A stretch of DNA of 64,000 bases from Peptoniphilus_A genitalis (GTDB lineage: Bacteria > Bacillota > Clostridia > Tissierellales > Peptoniphilaceae): the NCBI RefSeq assembly GCF_949769225.1, contig NZ_CATKPB010000007.1; one strand, written 5' to 3'. The translations under genes and the position numbers were made by a program. Shown here piece by piece: positions 7,724 to 16,264 of this stretch. The number at the start of each line of letters is the position of its first letter. Positions within the stretch are counted from its first letter, which is position 1. The notes beneath the pieces are model-generated. The model was not told where the DNA came from. It worked only from the letters and a program-made list of their open reading frames with translations, and did no database searches.

Positions 7724-10208
7724 TGATCTAGCTGATGGAGCTGTAAAAGATAATAAGAAAGACAGTTTTGCTATTAAAATTTCCATACTTTTAGCAGTTA
7801 TATTGCTAGGTACAGTTGTATTTATTGTAGGATCCTTAAAATATGACAAGTATAACTACGTAAGAAAAACTATTGGAGACTACCATGTAGCAATTACTGA
7901 AGTTGATGAAAAACTATATGATAAATTAATAAATGATACGGATATAGAAAAAATTTCTTTTAATAAAATCATAGAGACAGATTTAAATGCAAATATTTAT
8001 GAAAATGGAAAATATAGCAACCTATTAACTGGCTATGAAATTAAAAAAGGAAGAAAACCTAATAACTCAAGCGAACTATTAGTGCCAGAAAGATTTTTAA
8101 CAAAGAATAAAAATTATGATATAGGCTCTAAAATTACTGCAAGTGATAAAACTTATATTATAGTTGGAGTCTATGATGATTATGGATATTCTTTTGAAAA
8201 GTCTATGTTTCTTACTTTGGCTGATAGTGATAAAAAGATAGACTTATTAAAAAACAATGGAGGTTTAGAAGCCTTAATTTGGTATAAGCATCCAAGAGAT
8301 ACTTATACAAAGACTAGGGAAATTTTATCTACTATGAATATAGACGAGAAGTCTTCAATAGACATAGGAAGACTATCTTATAATACAGATATTTTAGAGT
8401 ATAAGTTGATTTATCCTCAAGGAATATTTCCGCCTAAGTCAGTGATAAAATCTGCTGTAGAAGAGTATAGTGCGTATTTTTTTCTAGTTCTTCTATTTGC
8501 TTTTATTATCTATGGTGCATTTAACGTATGGAACAATAGGGATTTAAAAGAAATTGCCCTATTAAAAAGCACAGGTATGACTGCAAAACAAGTTAAAAAA
8601 ATGATAAAAAAGAAAGCCTTTAAGCTATCTGCATTGCCAGTAGCCTTAGGTACACTTCTATCCTGGGTTTTCGCAAACTTATTAATGTATTTAATGTGGC
8701 TTAATAACTCAGTATCCTATAAGAATATGTCTGAGATAATTGGAGAAAGTTTTAAGGCACCAGATTTTCACCTAGTTTATTTAGATCCTACTTCTATTTT
8801 AATAATTATTTTATTATCGCTTTTGACAGTATATTTATCTGCGACAATCCCTGCTAGGAAAAGTGCAAAATTAAAGATAATAGAAGGTTTAAATGGGATT
8901 ACAGAAAAAAATATAAAATTAGGAAAATCAAAAATAAATGGACCTATAGAAAAGACTTTAGCAAAAGATTATTACAGGTCTTATCGCTCAACCTATCGAA
9001 TTATTGTAATTTCAATGGCTCTTTCTGCATTTGTACTGACCACAGTCTTAGTTAGCCAATCATATAGAACTTTGAACGAAAAATATAACTCTTATAAAAG
9101 TCCTTACAATTTTAATTCAAGTATTTACACTGATAAGAATTTAGATGAAAACTTATTAGCTGATTTAGAAAAAGTTGACGGAATAAAAGAGCTTCACCTA
9201 TATCAAAGAAATGACACTAAGTTTTACCTTGACGATAATAAAGACTTTATTTCTAAAGACTTAAAAAATTCTCTTGATAGTGGGGAAATAGCAAAAGATA
9301 GTCTATATGCAAGTTTATATGCTTTAACAGATGAAGATTTTGAAAAAATTTTAAAAGAAAATAACATCCATAATGCATCTTATTTATTACTTAATAAGAT
9401 AAGAAAAGATAATAAAACTCCGTATGCTTTTAGTGAGTATATAAAAATTTCTGATAAGGATACAGGAAAAGTAACTTTAAAATATAATGCACAGGGCAAA
9501 CCAATAAATATAAAAATTGACGCAAGTATTGATGAAATGCCTTATGACTTAGAAGCTTATAATGACAATCAAATATCTATCTTTACAAGTGAAAGTACCA
9601 TGAAAAAATTTATTGATGAATATGGAATAGATAAATCAGATCCTGTTTACTATTATTTTGTAAAAATAAAGGCTGAAAAAAACAAGAAAAAAGTATTTGA
9701 AGATGCCGAAAAAGTAATTTCAAATTATGTACCAAAGTCTGACCATGGAACAGCTACAGAAATTTTAAGAGGAGCAACAAGTAAAGAGCAAACAAGGAAT
9801 GAAAGACTTTTAAACCTAGCTATTCAAATCATTCTAATAACAATCGCTCTTTCCAATGCCTATAATAGCTTTAAGGGAAATCTACGAGCGAGATCAAATG
9901 ACTTTAAACTTCTATCAACTACTGGCATGACAGAAAAACAGATTGAAAAGATGGTATTTGGAGAAGGGAAAATATTGTTTAAAAATATTTTCTTAGCCTA
10001 TGTCTTTATGTTCATTATGGGAATCGTATTGAGAGCCTATAGGAGTAACTATGAATTAGAATTTGCGATAAAAGGTCTTATAGCAAATATGAATTATATC
10101 CCTCTAATAATAGTATTTGTATTTATGATTGCAGGAGTTTTAGTAGCAATAAAAAGAGGTCTTAATACAATAAACGAAAACTCAGATAATACTTTCAAGA
10201 GTATATAA
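7710..10208 (+). CDS. FtsX-family ABC permease, BceB/Vex-like
   Basis: An 832-residue permease paired with the preceding ATPase. TM1 is at about residues 22-45. An extracellular domain runs to about 245. A three-TM FtsX block spans about 250-390, another TM lies near 430, a second extracellular domain covers about 455-690, and a final three-TM block ends at about 825. Two FtsX halves in one chain are consistent with a single-permease exporter. ATG at 7710 is preferred over ATG 7701 because AGGAG (7696-7700) is correctly spaced for it. The gene uses AAA and GAT much more than the MacB-type locus next door, a hint of separate origin. Confidence 0.88.
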   Translation: MKIINDLADGAVKDNKKDSFAIKISILLAVILLGTVVFIVGSLKYDKYNYVRKTIGDYHVAITEVDEKLYDKLINDTDIEKISFNKIIETDLNANIYENGKYSNLLTGYEIKKGRKPNNSSELLVPERFLTKNKNYDIGSKITASDKTYIIVGVYDDYGYSFEKSMFLTLADSDKKIDLLKNNGGLEALIWYKHPRDTYTKTREILSTMNIDEKSSIDIGRLSYNTDILEYKLIYPQGIFPPKSVIKSAVEEYSAYFFLVLLFAFIIYGAFNVWNNRDLKEIALLKSTGMTAKQVKKMIKKKAFKLSALPVALGTLLSWVFANLLMYLMWLNNSVSYKNMSEIIGESFKAPDFHLVYLDPTSILIIILLSLLTVYLSATIPARKSAKLKIIEGLNGITEKNIKLGKSKINGPIEKTLAKDYYRSYRSTYRIIVISMALSAFVLTTVLVSQSYRTLNEKYNSYKSPYNFNSSIYTDKNLDENLLADLEKVDGIKELHLYQRNDTKFYLDDNKDFISKDLKNSLDSGEIAKDSLYASLYALTDEDFEKILKENNIHNASYLLLNKIRKDNKTPYAFSEYIKISDKDTGKVTLKYNAQGKPINIKIDASIDEMPYDLEAYNDNQISIFTSESTMKKFIDEYGIDKSDPVYYYFVKIKAEKNKKKVFEDAEKVISNYVPKSDHGTATEILRGATSKEQTRNERLLNLAIQIILITIALSNAYNSFKGNLRARSNDFKLLSTTGMTEKQIEKMVFGEGKILFKNIFLAYVFMFIMGIVLRAYRSNYELEFAIKGLIANMNYIPLIIVFVFMIAGVLVAIKRGLNTINENSDNTFKSI

Positions 10209-10212
10209 GAAA

Positions 10213-10245
10213 AAGGCTGTGAGAATTTAAACTCACATCCTTTTA
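10213..10245 (+). terminator. Terminator after the BceAB-like genes
   Basis: The hairpin AAGGCTGTGAG/CTCACATCCTT (10213-10223 with 10232-10242) has one mismatch and is followed by TTT. About 100 bp of AT-rich sequence without a gene follows, up to the convergent GcvT-like gene. Confidence 0.7.
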
Positions 10246-10349
10246 TCGTGCCGCCCAAAGACTTTCTAATTCAGTTTTTCTAAAATCCCTAATTCAATGA
10301 TTAAGGCTCCTTAATTTTTTATTCTAACTTATTTCTTCTATTTAAACTT

Positions 10350-11360
10350 TTACCCTCTTACTCTCTCGTTGTCTTTATCATAAAATACCCTGTCGCATAA
10401 TCTTGCTTCGAGGCTTCCTGCTTTTGTTTTGATTTCTACCTTTTTGCCTTCTACTGCTGCTTCTTTTTCTATCATGCAGTAGCCGATAAATTTTTCTAAT
10501 GTGTAGCCGTAAGTGAATTTTGTTACTCTACCAATTTTTTTGCCGTCAAGTAGGACTTCGTCGCCTGGATCTACTTGACCATCTTCTAATAATTCAAAGC
10601 CAAAGAGGTCGCGAGTAACATTTTCTTTTGCCTTTAGGAGGGCTTCTTTGCCAATAAAGTCGCTGTCCCAAGCTACTGTCCAGCCGTAACCTACTTCAAG
10701 TGGGTTTGCGCCCTCAAGGTCACTCATAAGAACGTAGCCCTTTTCGCCTGGTAGACTGCCAATGATTACATCACTTGTGATGTTCACTAAATCAAATTCT
10801 TTGCCAGCTTCCTTAATTTTTTCTTCTAAGATGTCTTTCTTGTCTGACTCCACGTAAAGTTCGTAGCCAAGTTCACCTGTGAAGCCTGCTCTTGCTACCA
10901 TAAGATCAAGATCGCCAAGAGAATTGTCTTCGATTGTGAAGAATTTTAAATCTGAAATGTCCTTGTCCACGATTTTATTTACAAGGTCCTTGGACTTTGG
11001 CCCTTGTATAGCAAACATTGTTAGCTTGTCTGTGATGTTTTTGTATTCAACATCAAAGCCATTTTTAAATTTGTCAAACCACTCAATCATCTTGTCGATG
11101 TAGAGGGTAGAAATCAAAAATTTATCTGCTTCTAGTCTAAAGACAATTACGTCGTCAATGATTTTTCCTTCTTCGTTTAGCATTGTTGTATAAAGTGCGT
11201 GGGTATCTTTCATATTTTTTATGTCATTTACAAAAACTTTGTCCAAGAAGTCGGCAACGTCCTTGCCCTTTACATCTAGGACTTGGTGAGTAAAGTCATA
11301 ATAACCAACGCCTGATCTAACAGCTTCGTGTTCTCTTCTTCTTAAAGCATCATTTTTCAT
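10350..11360 (-). CDS. Stand-alone GcvT-like aminomethyltransferase / THF-dependent demethylase family protein
   Basis: A 336-residue protein of the GcvT/DmdA family, which moves one-carbon units from a methylated or aminomethyl donor to tetrahydrofolate. N-terminal landmarks are GYYDFTHQ and the GKD motif. The middle has AIQGPKS and ARAGFTGELGYELYV, a hallmark of the folate-binding fold. The C-terminal beta-barrel ends CDRVFYDKDNERVR, which looks more like stand-alone demethylases than GcvT. ATG at 11360 is preceded by AAAGGAAAG; the longer frame upstream has no good ribosome site. No gcvH, gcvP or other glycine-cleavage gene is adjacent, so the substrate (glycine, sarcosine, betaine-like or other) is unresolved. 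Confidence 0.75.
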   Translation of the reverse strand: MKNDALRRREHEAVRSGVGYYDFTHQVLDVKGKDVADFLDKVFVNDIKNMKDTHALYTTMLNEEGKIIDDVIVFRLEADKFLISTLYIDKMIEWFDKFKNGFDVEYKNITDKLTMFAIQGPKSKDLVNKIVDKDISDLKFFTIEDNSLGDLDLMVARAGFTGELGYELYVESDKKDILEEKIKEAGKEFDLVNITSDVIIGSLPGEKGYVLMSDLEGANPLEVGYGWTVAWDSDFIGKEALLKAKENVTRDLFGFELLEDGQVDPGDEVLLDGKKIGRVTKFTYGYTLEKFIGYCMIEKEAAVEGKKVEIKTKAGSLEARLCDRVFYDKDNERVRG

Positions 11361-11576
11361 AAAATCACTTTCCTTTATCGCTTTAAAACAATATCCTATA
11401 TTACTATGATACCCAAGTAAGTTTTTAAATAACAAAGCATGGAAGTCCAGTGACTTTTAATTTTTTATTTTCCTAGTAAAAAATTAATGACTAATAAAAA
11501 CATAGTCATTGAAGATAAATAATTATAGAAATAAAACTTATTCAAAAAATATAAATTTTTAAGTTAAGGAGAGTTA

Positions 11577-11622
11577 GTGTATATACACTTGACTTGTCCT
11601 GTCTACTTCTTTGTAATATAAT
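11577..11622 (+). promoter_or_regulatory. nadABC promoter with candidate NiaR operator
   Basis: The promoter is -35 TTGTCC (11594-11599), a 17-bp spacer and -10 TATAAT (11617-11622). Just upstream and touching it is a perfect 12-bp palindrome GTGTATATACAC (11577-11588), followed by a second imperfect repeat around ACTTGTCCTGTCT. A niaR repressor gene closes this operon, so repression by NiaR with nicotinic acid at this site is likely. The exact operator bases are inferred. Confidence 0.55.
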
Positions 11623-11648
11623 TTTAAGCAAAATTTATTAGGAGATTG

Positions 11649-12572
11649 GTGAGATTGAAAAATTTAGAAAATTTAACTTTAGAAGAAAAAATTGAAATAT
11701 TAAAAAAATTAAAGGAAGAGAGAGATGCAGTTATACTTGCACACTTTTATGTTGATGAAGAGATCCAAGCTGTGGCTGACTACATAGGAGATTCTTTTTT
11801 CTTAGCTCAAAAGGCTACTGAACTAAAAGAAGGAACCATAGTCATGGCAGGAGTCTACTTCATGGGAGAAAGTGTTAAGATTTTAAATCCAAGCAAGAAT
11901 GTTTTGATGCCCGACCTTGAAGCAGATTGTCCCATGGCCCACATGGTGAGCATTGAAAAAATTAAGAAGATGCGAGACAAGTACGACGACCTAGCAGTTG
12001 TAACTTACATAAATTCTACTGCAGAGATCAAGGCCTACTCAGATATTTGTGTCACATCTTCTAACGCTGCAAAGATTGTAAACAAATTAGAAGAAAAAAA
12101 TATATTTTTTGTGCCAGATAAAAATCTTGGGGCGTATATTAAAAAGTCCTTGCCAGATAAAAATGTCATTTTAAACGACGGCTACTGTCCTGTTCACGAT
12201 GAGATAGACCTTGAAGATGTGAAGGCCTACAAGGGCAGGGTAAAAATTTTGGCTCATCCAGAATGTAGGAAAGAGGTCTTAGACCTTGCTGACTTCATTG
12301 GGTCTACAAAGGCAATTATTAATGAAGCAGGAAAGTATGATGATGTTTTAGTTGTCACTGAAGAAGGAATTTTTACTGAGTTAAAGAAAAAATATCCAGA
12401 GGTCAAGTTTAGGAAGCTTGCCAAGGGACCAATTTGCGATGACATGAAAAAATTAAGTGTAGATAAAATTATTGAAGTCTTAGAAGAAAATAAAAATCAA
12501 GTGGAAGTACCAAGAGAAATTAGGGAAAGAGCTTTGAAGCCACTAGAAAAAATGTTGGAGTTAGGTGCATAG
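11649..12572 (+). CDS. nadA: Quinolinate synthase NadA
   Basis: It condenses iminoaspartate with dihydroxyacetone phosphate to quinolinate, the second step of de novo NAD synthesis, using an oxygen-sensitive [4Fe-4S] cluster. The roughly 307-residue protein has the usual early motif AHFYVDEEIQAVADYIGDS, the cysteine sites DADCPMAH, HPECRKEV and GPICDDMK, and CVTSSNA. The length is normal. The start is ambiguous: AGGAG at 11640-11644 could serve TTG 11646, GTG 11649 or TTG 11655, and GTG 11649 is a compromise. First gene of a four-gene nad operon. Confidence 0.95.
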   Translation: MRLKNLENLTLEEKIEILKKLKEERDAVILAHFYVDEEIQAVADYIGDSFFLAQKATELKEGTIVMAGVYFMGESVKILNPSKNVLMPDLEADCPMAHMVSIEKIKKMRDKYDDLAVVTYINSTAEIKAYSDICVTSSNAAKIVNKLEEKNIFFVPDKNLGAYIKKSLPDKNVILNDGYCPVHDEIDLEDVKAYKGRVKILAHPECRKEVLDLADFIGSTKAIINEAGKYDDVLVVTEEGIFTELKKKYPEVKFRKLAKGPICDDMKKLSVDKIIEVLEENKNQVEVPREIRERALKPLEKMLELGA

Positions 12573-12573
12573 G

Positions 12574-13836
12574 ATGAAAAAATATGATGTTTTAATTGTT
12601 GGTTCAGGTCTTGCTGGAGTCAGCACTGCCCTAGAACTAAGTAAAGATTATAAAATTGGTCTTGTAACGAAGAAAAAGTTAGAAGATTCAAATTCTTATC
12701 TTGCCCAAGGTGGGATAAATGTATTAAGAGATGATGACGACAGACAAGTTTTCATCGAGGACACCATGAAGGCTGGTCACTACAAAAATGATTTGAAGTC
12801 TGTTGAGACCATGGTGGACAAGTCCAAAGAGGCAATTAAGTTTTTAATGGATCTTGGAGTTGAGTTCACAAAGAAAGATGGTCAACTTGATTATGCAAGA
12901 GAGGGCGGCCACTCTGCATCAAGGGGCCTTCACATTGACGATGAGATCGGCAAGGGAATCCTCGATGTCCTCTATAAAAGGCTAAGAGAAAGACCAAACA
13001 TAGAAATATTTGAGGACACTCCCATACTTGACCTTATTGTAAAAGATGGCAAGTGTTACGGAGCAAGGTCTATTGATGAAGTTTTTATTTCTACAAATGT
13101 TGTCCTTGCAACTGGTGGACTAGGTGGACTCTTTGACAAGTCCACTAACTTCCCTCATATCTCAGGCGACGGACTTGCCATGGCAATAAAAAATGGTGTC
13201 AAGATAAAGGACATATCTTACATTCAATTTCATCCAACTTCCCTTTATGAAGAGGGAGTGGAAAGGCAACTATTAATATCTGAATCTGCTAGGGGAGAAG
13301 GTGCAGTTCTACTTAATCACGAGGACCAGAGATTCACAGATGAAATGAAGCCAAGAGACATAGTAGCAGGTGCCATAAAAAATGAAATGGAAAAAGAAGG
13401 AGTGGACTTTGAATACTTGTCTATGAAGCCCCTTGGAGAAGAAAGAATTCCCAAGAGATTTCCTATGATTTTTGAGGAGTTAAGAGCCAGGGGGATAGAC
13501 CCTAGATACGAAAATATTCCAATAGTTCCCTGTCAACACTACACCATGGGAGGAATAGAGTGCGACATTGAAGGAAGGACTAACCTAGAGGGACTCTTTG
13601 TAGTCGGCGAGGCTGGTAATGTTGGAATTCATGGTTCCAATAGACTTGCCTGCAATTCCCTTTTAGAGTGCCTGGTCTTTGGAAGAATTTTGGCAGACTA
13701 CTTAAATGAAAATAAACTTGAAGAAAAAGAAATAGACTTTACAATTGACACAAAAGACCTTGATGGAGAAGATAAGAAAAAAATTATTTTTGAAAGGATA
13801 AGAGAAGATGAGAGAGCTAAAGCCAATCTTAATTGA
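12574..13836 (+). CDS. nadB: L-aspartate oxidase NadB (short form)
   Basis: An FAD enzyme that oxidises L-aspartate to iminoaspartate for NadA. The FAD-binding start is VLIVGSGLAGVS. Further motifs are SYLAQGGIN, HSASRGLHIDDEIG, a substrate region QFHPTSLY and GSNRLACNSLLECLVFG. At 420 residues it lacks much of the C-terminal helical domain of the roughly 530-residue enterobacterial enzyme; short forms are seen in clostridia. Under anaerobic conditions fumarate is a likely electron acceptor. ATG 12574 lies just after the nadA stop; the end overlaps nadC by 29 nt. Confidence 0.92.
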   Translation: MKKYDVLIVGSGLAGVSTALELSKDYKIGLVTKKKLEDSNSYLAQGGINVLRDDDDRQVFIEDTMKAGHYKNDLKSVETMVDKSKEAIKFLMDLGVEFTKKDGQLDYAREGGHSASRGLHIDDEIGKGILDVLYKRLRERPNIEIFEDTPILDLIVKDGKCYGARSIDEVFISTNVVLATGGLGGLFDKSTNFPHISGDGLAMAIKNGVKIKDISYIQFHPTSLYEEGVERQLLISESARGEGAVLLNHEDQRFTDEMKPRDIVAGAIKNEMEKEGVDFEYLSMKPLGEERIPKRFPMIFEELRARGIDPRYENIPIVPCQHYTMGGIECDIEGRTNLEGLFVVGEAGNVGIHGSNRLACNSLLECLVFGRILADYLNENKLEEKEIDFTIDTKDLDGEDKKKIIFERIREDERAKANLN

Positions 13837-14653
13837 CAAGTATATACTTGCAGCTCTGCAAGAAGACATGACAAGTGGAGACATTACCACTGATGCAATC
13901 TTAAAAGATGAGAGGGCTGAGGTAAATTTAAGAGCCAAGGACAAGGGAATCCTTGCAGGTCTTGATGTCTTTAAGAGGGTCTTTGAAATTTTAGATGAGG
14001 ATGTGAGCTTTGAATTTTATTTTTCTGATGGCGATAAGGTTAATAACAAGGACTTAATTGGAAAAATAAGTGGAAGAGCCAAGGCAATCCTTGAGGGAGA
14101 AAGGACAGCTCTAAACTTCTTACAAAGGATGAGCGGGATTGCAACTTACACCAAGAAGATGGTTGATGCCCTTGACAGCGACCATGTAAAAATTCTTGAC
14201 ACAAGAAAGACAACACCTAACATGAGGGTTTTTGAAAAGTATGCAGTGACACTTGGAGGAGCTTACAATCACAGGTACAATTTATCTGATGGAATTATGC
14301 TTAAGGACAACCACATTGATGCAGCTGGTGGAATAAGAGAGGCAGTTGAAAAAGTGAGAAGCCTAAATCCCTTTGTAAAGAAAATTGAAGTTGAAGTAGA
14401 AAATTTTGACCAAGTTAGGGAAGCCTTAGAGGCAAAAGCTGATATAATAATGTTAGACAACATGGATATAGAAGAGATAAAAGAAGCCTGCAAGATAATT
14501 AATAAGAGAGCCATCATTGAGTGCTCAGGCAACATTAGCCTTGAAAATATAAATTCTTATAGGGACCTAGACATTGATTATATTTCTTCAGGTGCAATAA
14601 CTTATAGTGCAGGTGTACTTGACCTATCCATGAAAAATTTGAAAATCTATTGA
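13808..14653 (+). CDS. nadC: Nicotinate-nucleotide pyrophosphorylase NadC
   Basis: It converts quinolinate and PRPP to nicotinate mononucleotide. The 281-residue protein shows ALQEDMTSGDITTDA at the start, GERTALNFLQRMSGIAT, DTRKTTPNMR and KDNHI, then EVEVENFDQ and ASGAIT-like barrel strands (SSGAITYSAG). The length is typical. Its start lies within the end of nadB, showing translational coupling. Confidence 0.96.
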   Translation: MRELKPILIDKYILAALQEDMTSGDITTDAILKDERAEVNLRAKDKGILAGLDVFKRVFEILDEDVSFEFYFSDGDKVNNKDLIGKISGRAKAILEGERTALNFLQRMSGIATYTKKMVDALDSDHVKILDTRKTTPNMRVFEKYAVTLGGAYNHRYNLSDGIMLKDNHIDAAGGIREAVEKVRSLNPFVKKIEVEVENFDQVREALEAKADIIMLDNMDIEEIKEACKIINKRAIIECSGNISLENINSYRDLDIDYISSGAITYSAGVLDLSMKNLKIY

Positions 14654-14660
14654 GGGAGAT

Positions 14661-15170
14661 ATGTTAGATCCAAAATCAAGAAGAGAAGACTTGTTAAAAT
14701 TTTTATACGAAAATCAAAAGCCAATGTCGGGAGAAAATTTGGCAAAAAAGTTTGATGTAACAAGACAGGTTATAGTCCAAGACATGGCAATACTCAGGGC
14801 CAGCGGCAAGGATATTGTCTCAACCAATAGGGGCTACTACTTAAACGAAGCCAGGACCCAAAAAGTTTTTAAGGTCAAGCACAGTGACAAGGATATAAAA
14901 AAAGAACTAGAAGCCATTGTTGACCTGGGAGGACTTGTTAAGGACGTCATTGTCCACCACAAGGTCTATGGTGAAATAAAAAAAGATTTAAATTGTTCAT
15001 CAAGAAGGGACATAAAAATTTTTTTAGAGAAGATGGATGAAGAAAAATCCAAACCCCTTGACGTCTTAACTGGTGGAGTCCACTACCACACAGTAGTAGC
15101 AGAAAACGAAGAAGTCATGGAAGAGATAGAAGTTGTCTTGGGGGAAATGGGATTTTTAATGGAGGACTAA
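14661..15170 (+). CDS. niaR: NiaR-type transcriptional repressor of NAD synthesis
   Basis: A 169-residue regulator with an N-terminal helix-turn-helix (about 1-65, MSGENLAKKFDVTRQVIVQD) and a C-terminal 3H domain. The His residues that give the 3H domain its name are visible in VHHKVYGEI and GGVHYHTV. NiaR proteins bind nicotinic acid and repress NAD synthesis and niacin salvage genes. As the last gene of the nad operon it probably autoregulates the whole unit through the site at 11577-11622. Confidence 0.9.
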   Translation: MLDPKSRREDLLKFLYENQKPMSGENLAKKFDVTRQVIVQDMAILRASGKDIVSTNRGYYLNEARTQKVFKVKHSDKDIKKELEAIVDLGGLVKDVIVHHKVYGEIKKDLNCSSRRDIKIFLEKMDEEKSKPLDVLTGGVHYHTVVAENEEVMEEIEVVLGEMGFLMED

Positions 15171-15197
15171 GGAGTTAGGAAACTAACTCTTTTTTTA
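15171..15197 (+). terminator. Terminator of the nad operon
   Basis: The stem GAGTTAG/CTAACTC (15172-15178 with 15183-15189) has a GAAA tetraloop and is followed by eight T. Confidence 0.9.
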
Positions 15198-15244
15198 TTG
15201 TAAAAATTTACATTACAAGGGATAAAGATTAAAAAGTAAAATAA

Positions 15245-15298
15245 TTTACACAAAATTTACAAAAGACTTCTTGGCAATTTACAATCCAAATCTATAAT
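15245..15298 (+). promoter_or_regulatory. Pho box and promoter of the pst operon
   Basis: TTTACA occurs at 15245-15250, 15256-15261 and 15278-15283, spaced 11 and 22 bp. The missing repeat at 15267 is a degenerate CTTCTT. Direct TTnACA repeats at 11-bp period are the binding pattern of PhoP/PhoB-type regulators in Firmicutes. A perfect -10 TATAAT lies at 15293-15298, with no good -35, as expected for an activated promoter. A further isolated TTTACA is at 15207. Confidence 0.75.
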
Positions 15299-15344
15299 GA
15301 CCATGAAATAAAGAATAAATTAAATTTTGAAAGGATGAAAATTA

Positions 15345-16247
15345 ATGAAGTTAAAAAGTTTTGGAAAAGTTGCTATGGTTCTTGGTCTTGCTGCAAGTCT
15401 TGTTGCTTGTGGAGGAAACAAAAAGGAAGAAGCCACTGCAAATGCTGGTGGAAAAGATGAAGGAAAGGCTCTTGGAAAAATTAATGTTATAACAAGGGAA
15501 CAAGGTTCTGGTACAAGATCAGCCTTCACTGAACTAACTGGCGTTCTTGTTAAGGATGGAGACAAGGAAACTGACAATACTTATTCAGAAGCTGCTGTTC
15601 AATCTTCTACTGATGCAGTTCTTACTGCAGTACAAAATGATGCCGCTTCCATTGGTTATATTTCTCTTGGATCTTTAAATGATGATGTCAAGGCCCTAAA
15701 GGTAGAGGGAGTTGAAGCCACTCCAGAAAATATTAAGGCAAACACTTATAAGCTTGCAAGACCTTTTAACCTTGCTTACAAAAAAGACCTAGATGAAAAA
15801 GCTATGGACCTTGTTAAGTTTATCATGTCTGATGAAGGACAAAAGATTTGTGAAGATGAAGGATATGTTGGCGATGCAAAGGGCGAAACTTATGCGCCAA
15901 TTGATAACGATGCAAAGTTAACTATTGCAGGCTCAACTTCTGTTACTCCTCTTATGGAAAAACTTGTTGAAGCCTATAAGGCAAAGAACCCTAAGGTTGA
16001 AATTGATATCCAATCTAATGGTTCATCAGCAGGTATGACTGCTGCAATGGAAGGAACTGCACAAATTGGTATGGCATCAAGAGAGCTTAAGGACGAAGAA
16101 AAGAAGGCTCTTGACTTCACAGTTATTGCAAGAGATGGTATCGCAGTTATAGTAAACAAAGAAAATCCTGCAGAAGATGTAACAATGGATAACTTAAAAC
16201 AAATCTTTACTGGAGAATTAACAGATTGGTCAGAACTTGCAAAATAA
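15345..16247 (+). CDS. pstS: Phosphate-binding lipoprotein PstS
   Basis: A 300-residue solute-binding lipoprotein that hands phosphate to PstCA. The signal peptide ends in the lipobox SLVACGG (Cys near 22). The two lobes come in the order seen in pneumococcal PstS and swapped relative to E. coli: first the segment with REQGSGTRSAFTEL (about 49-62) and IGYISLGSL, then TIAGSTSVTPLMEKL, SNGSSAGM and ASREL, ending at DWSELAK. The phosphate loops GSGTR, GSTS and NGSSAG are all present. It starts at ATG 15345 behind AAAGGA. Confidence 0.95.
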   Translation: MKLKSFGKVAMVLGLAASLVACGGNKKEEATANAGGKDEGKALGKINVITREQGSGTRSAFTELTGVLVKDGDKETDNTYSEAAVQSSTDAVLTAVQNDAASIGYISLGSLNDDVKALKVEGVEATPENIKANTYKLARPFNLAYKKDLDEKAMDLVKFIMSDEGQKICEDEGYVGDAKGETYAPIDNDAKLTIAGSTSVTPLMEKLVEAYKAKNPKVEIDIQSNGSSAGMTAAMEGTAQIGMASRELKDEEKKALDFTVIARDGIAVIVNKENPAEDVTMDNLKQIFTGELTDWSELAK

Positions 16248-16264
16248 AATGCAAAGGAAATAAA

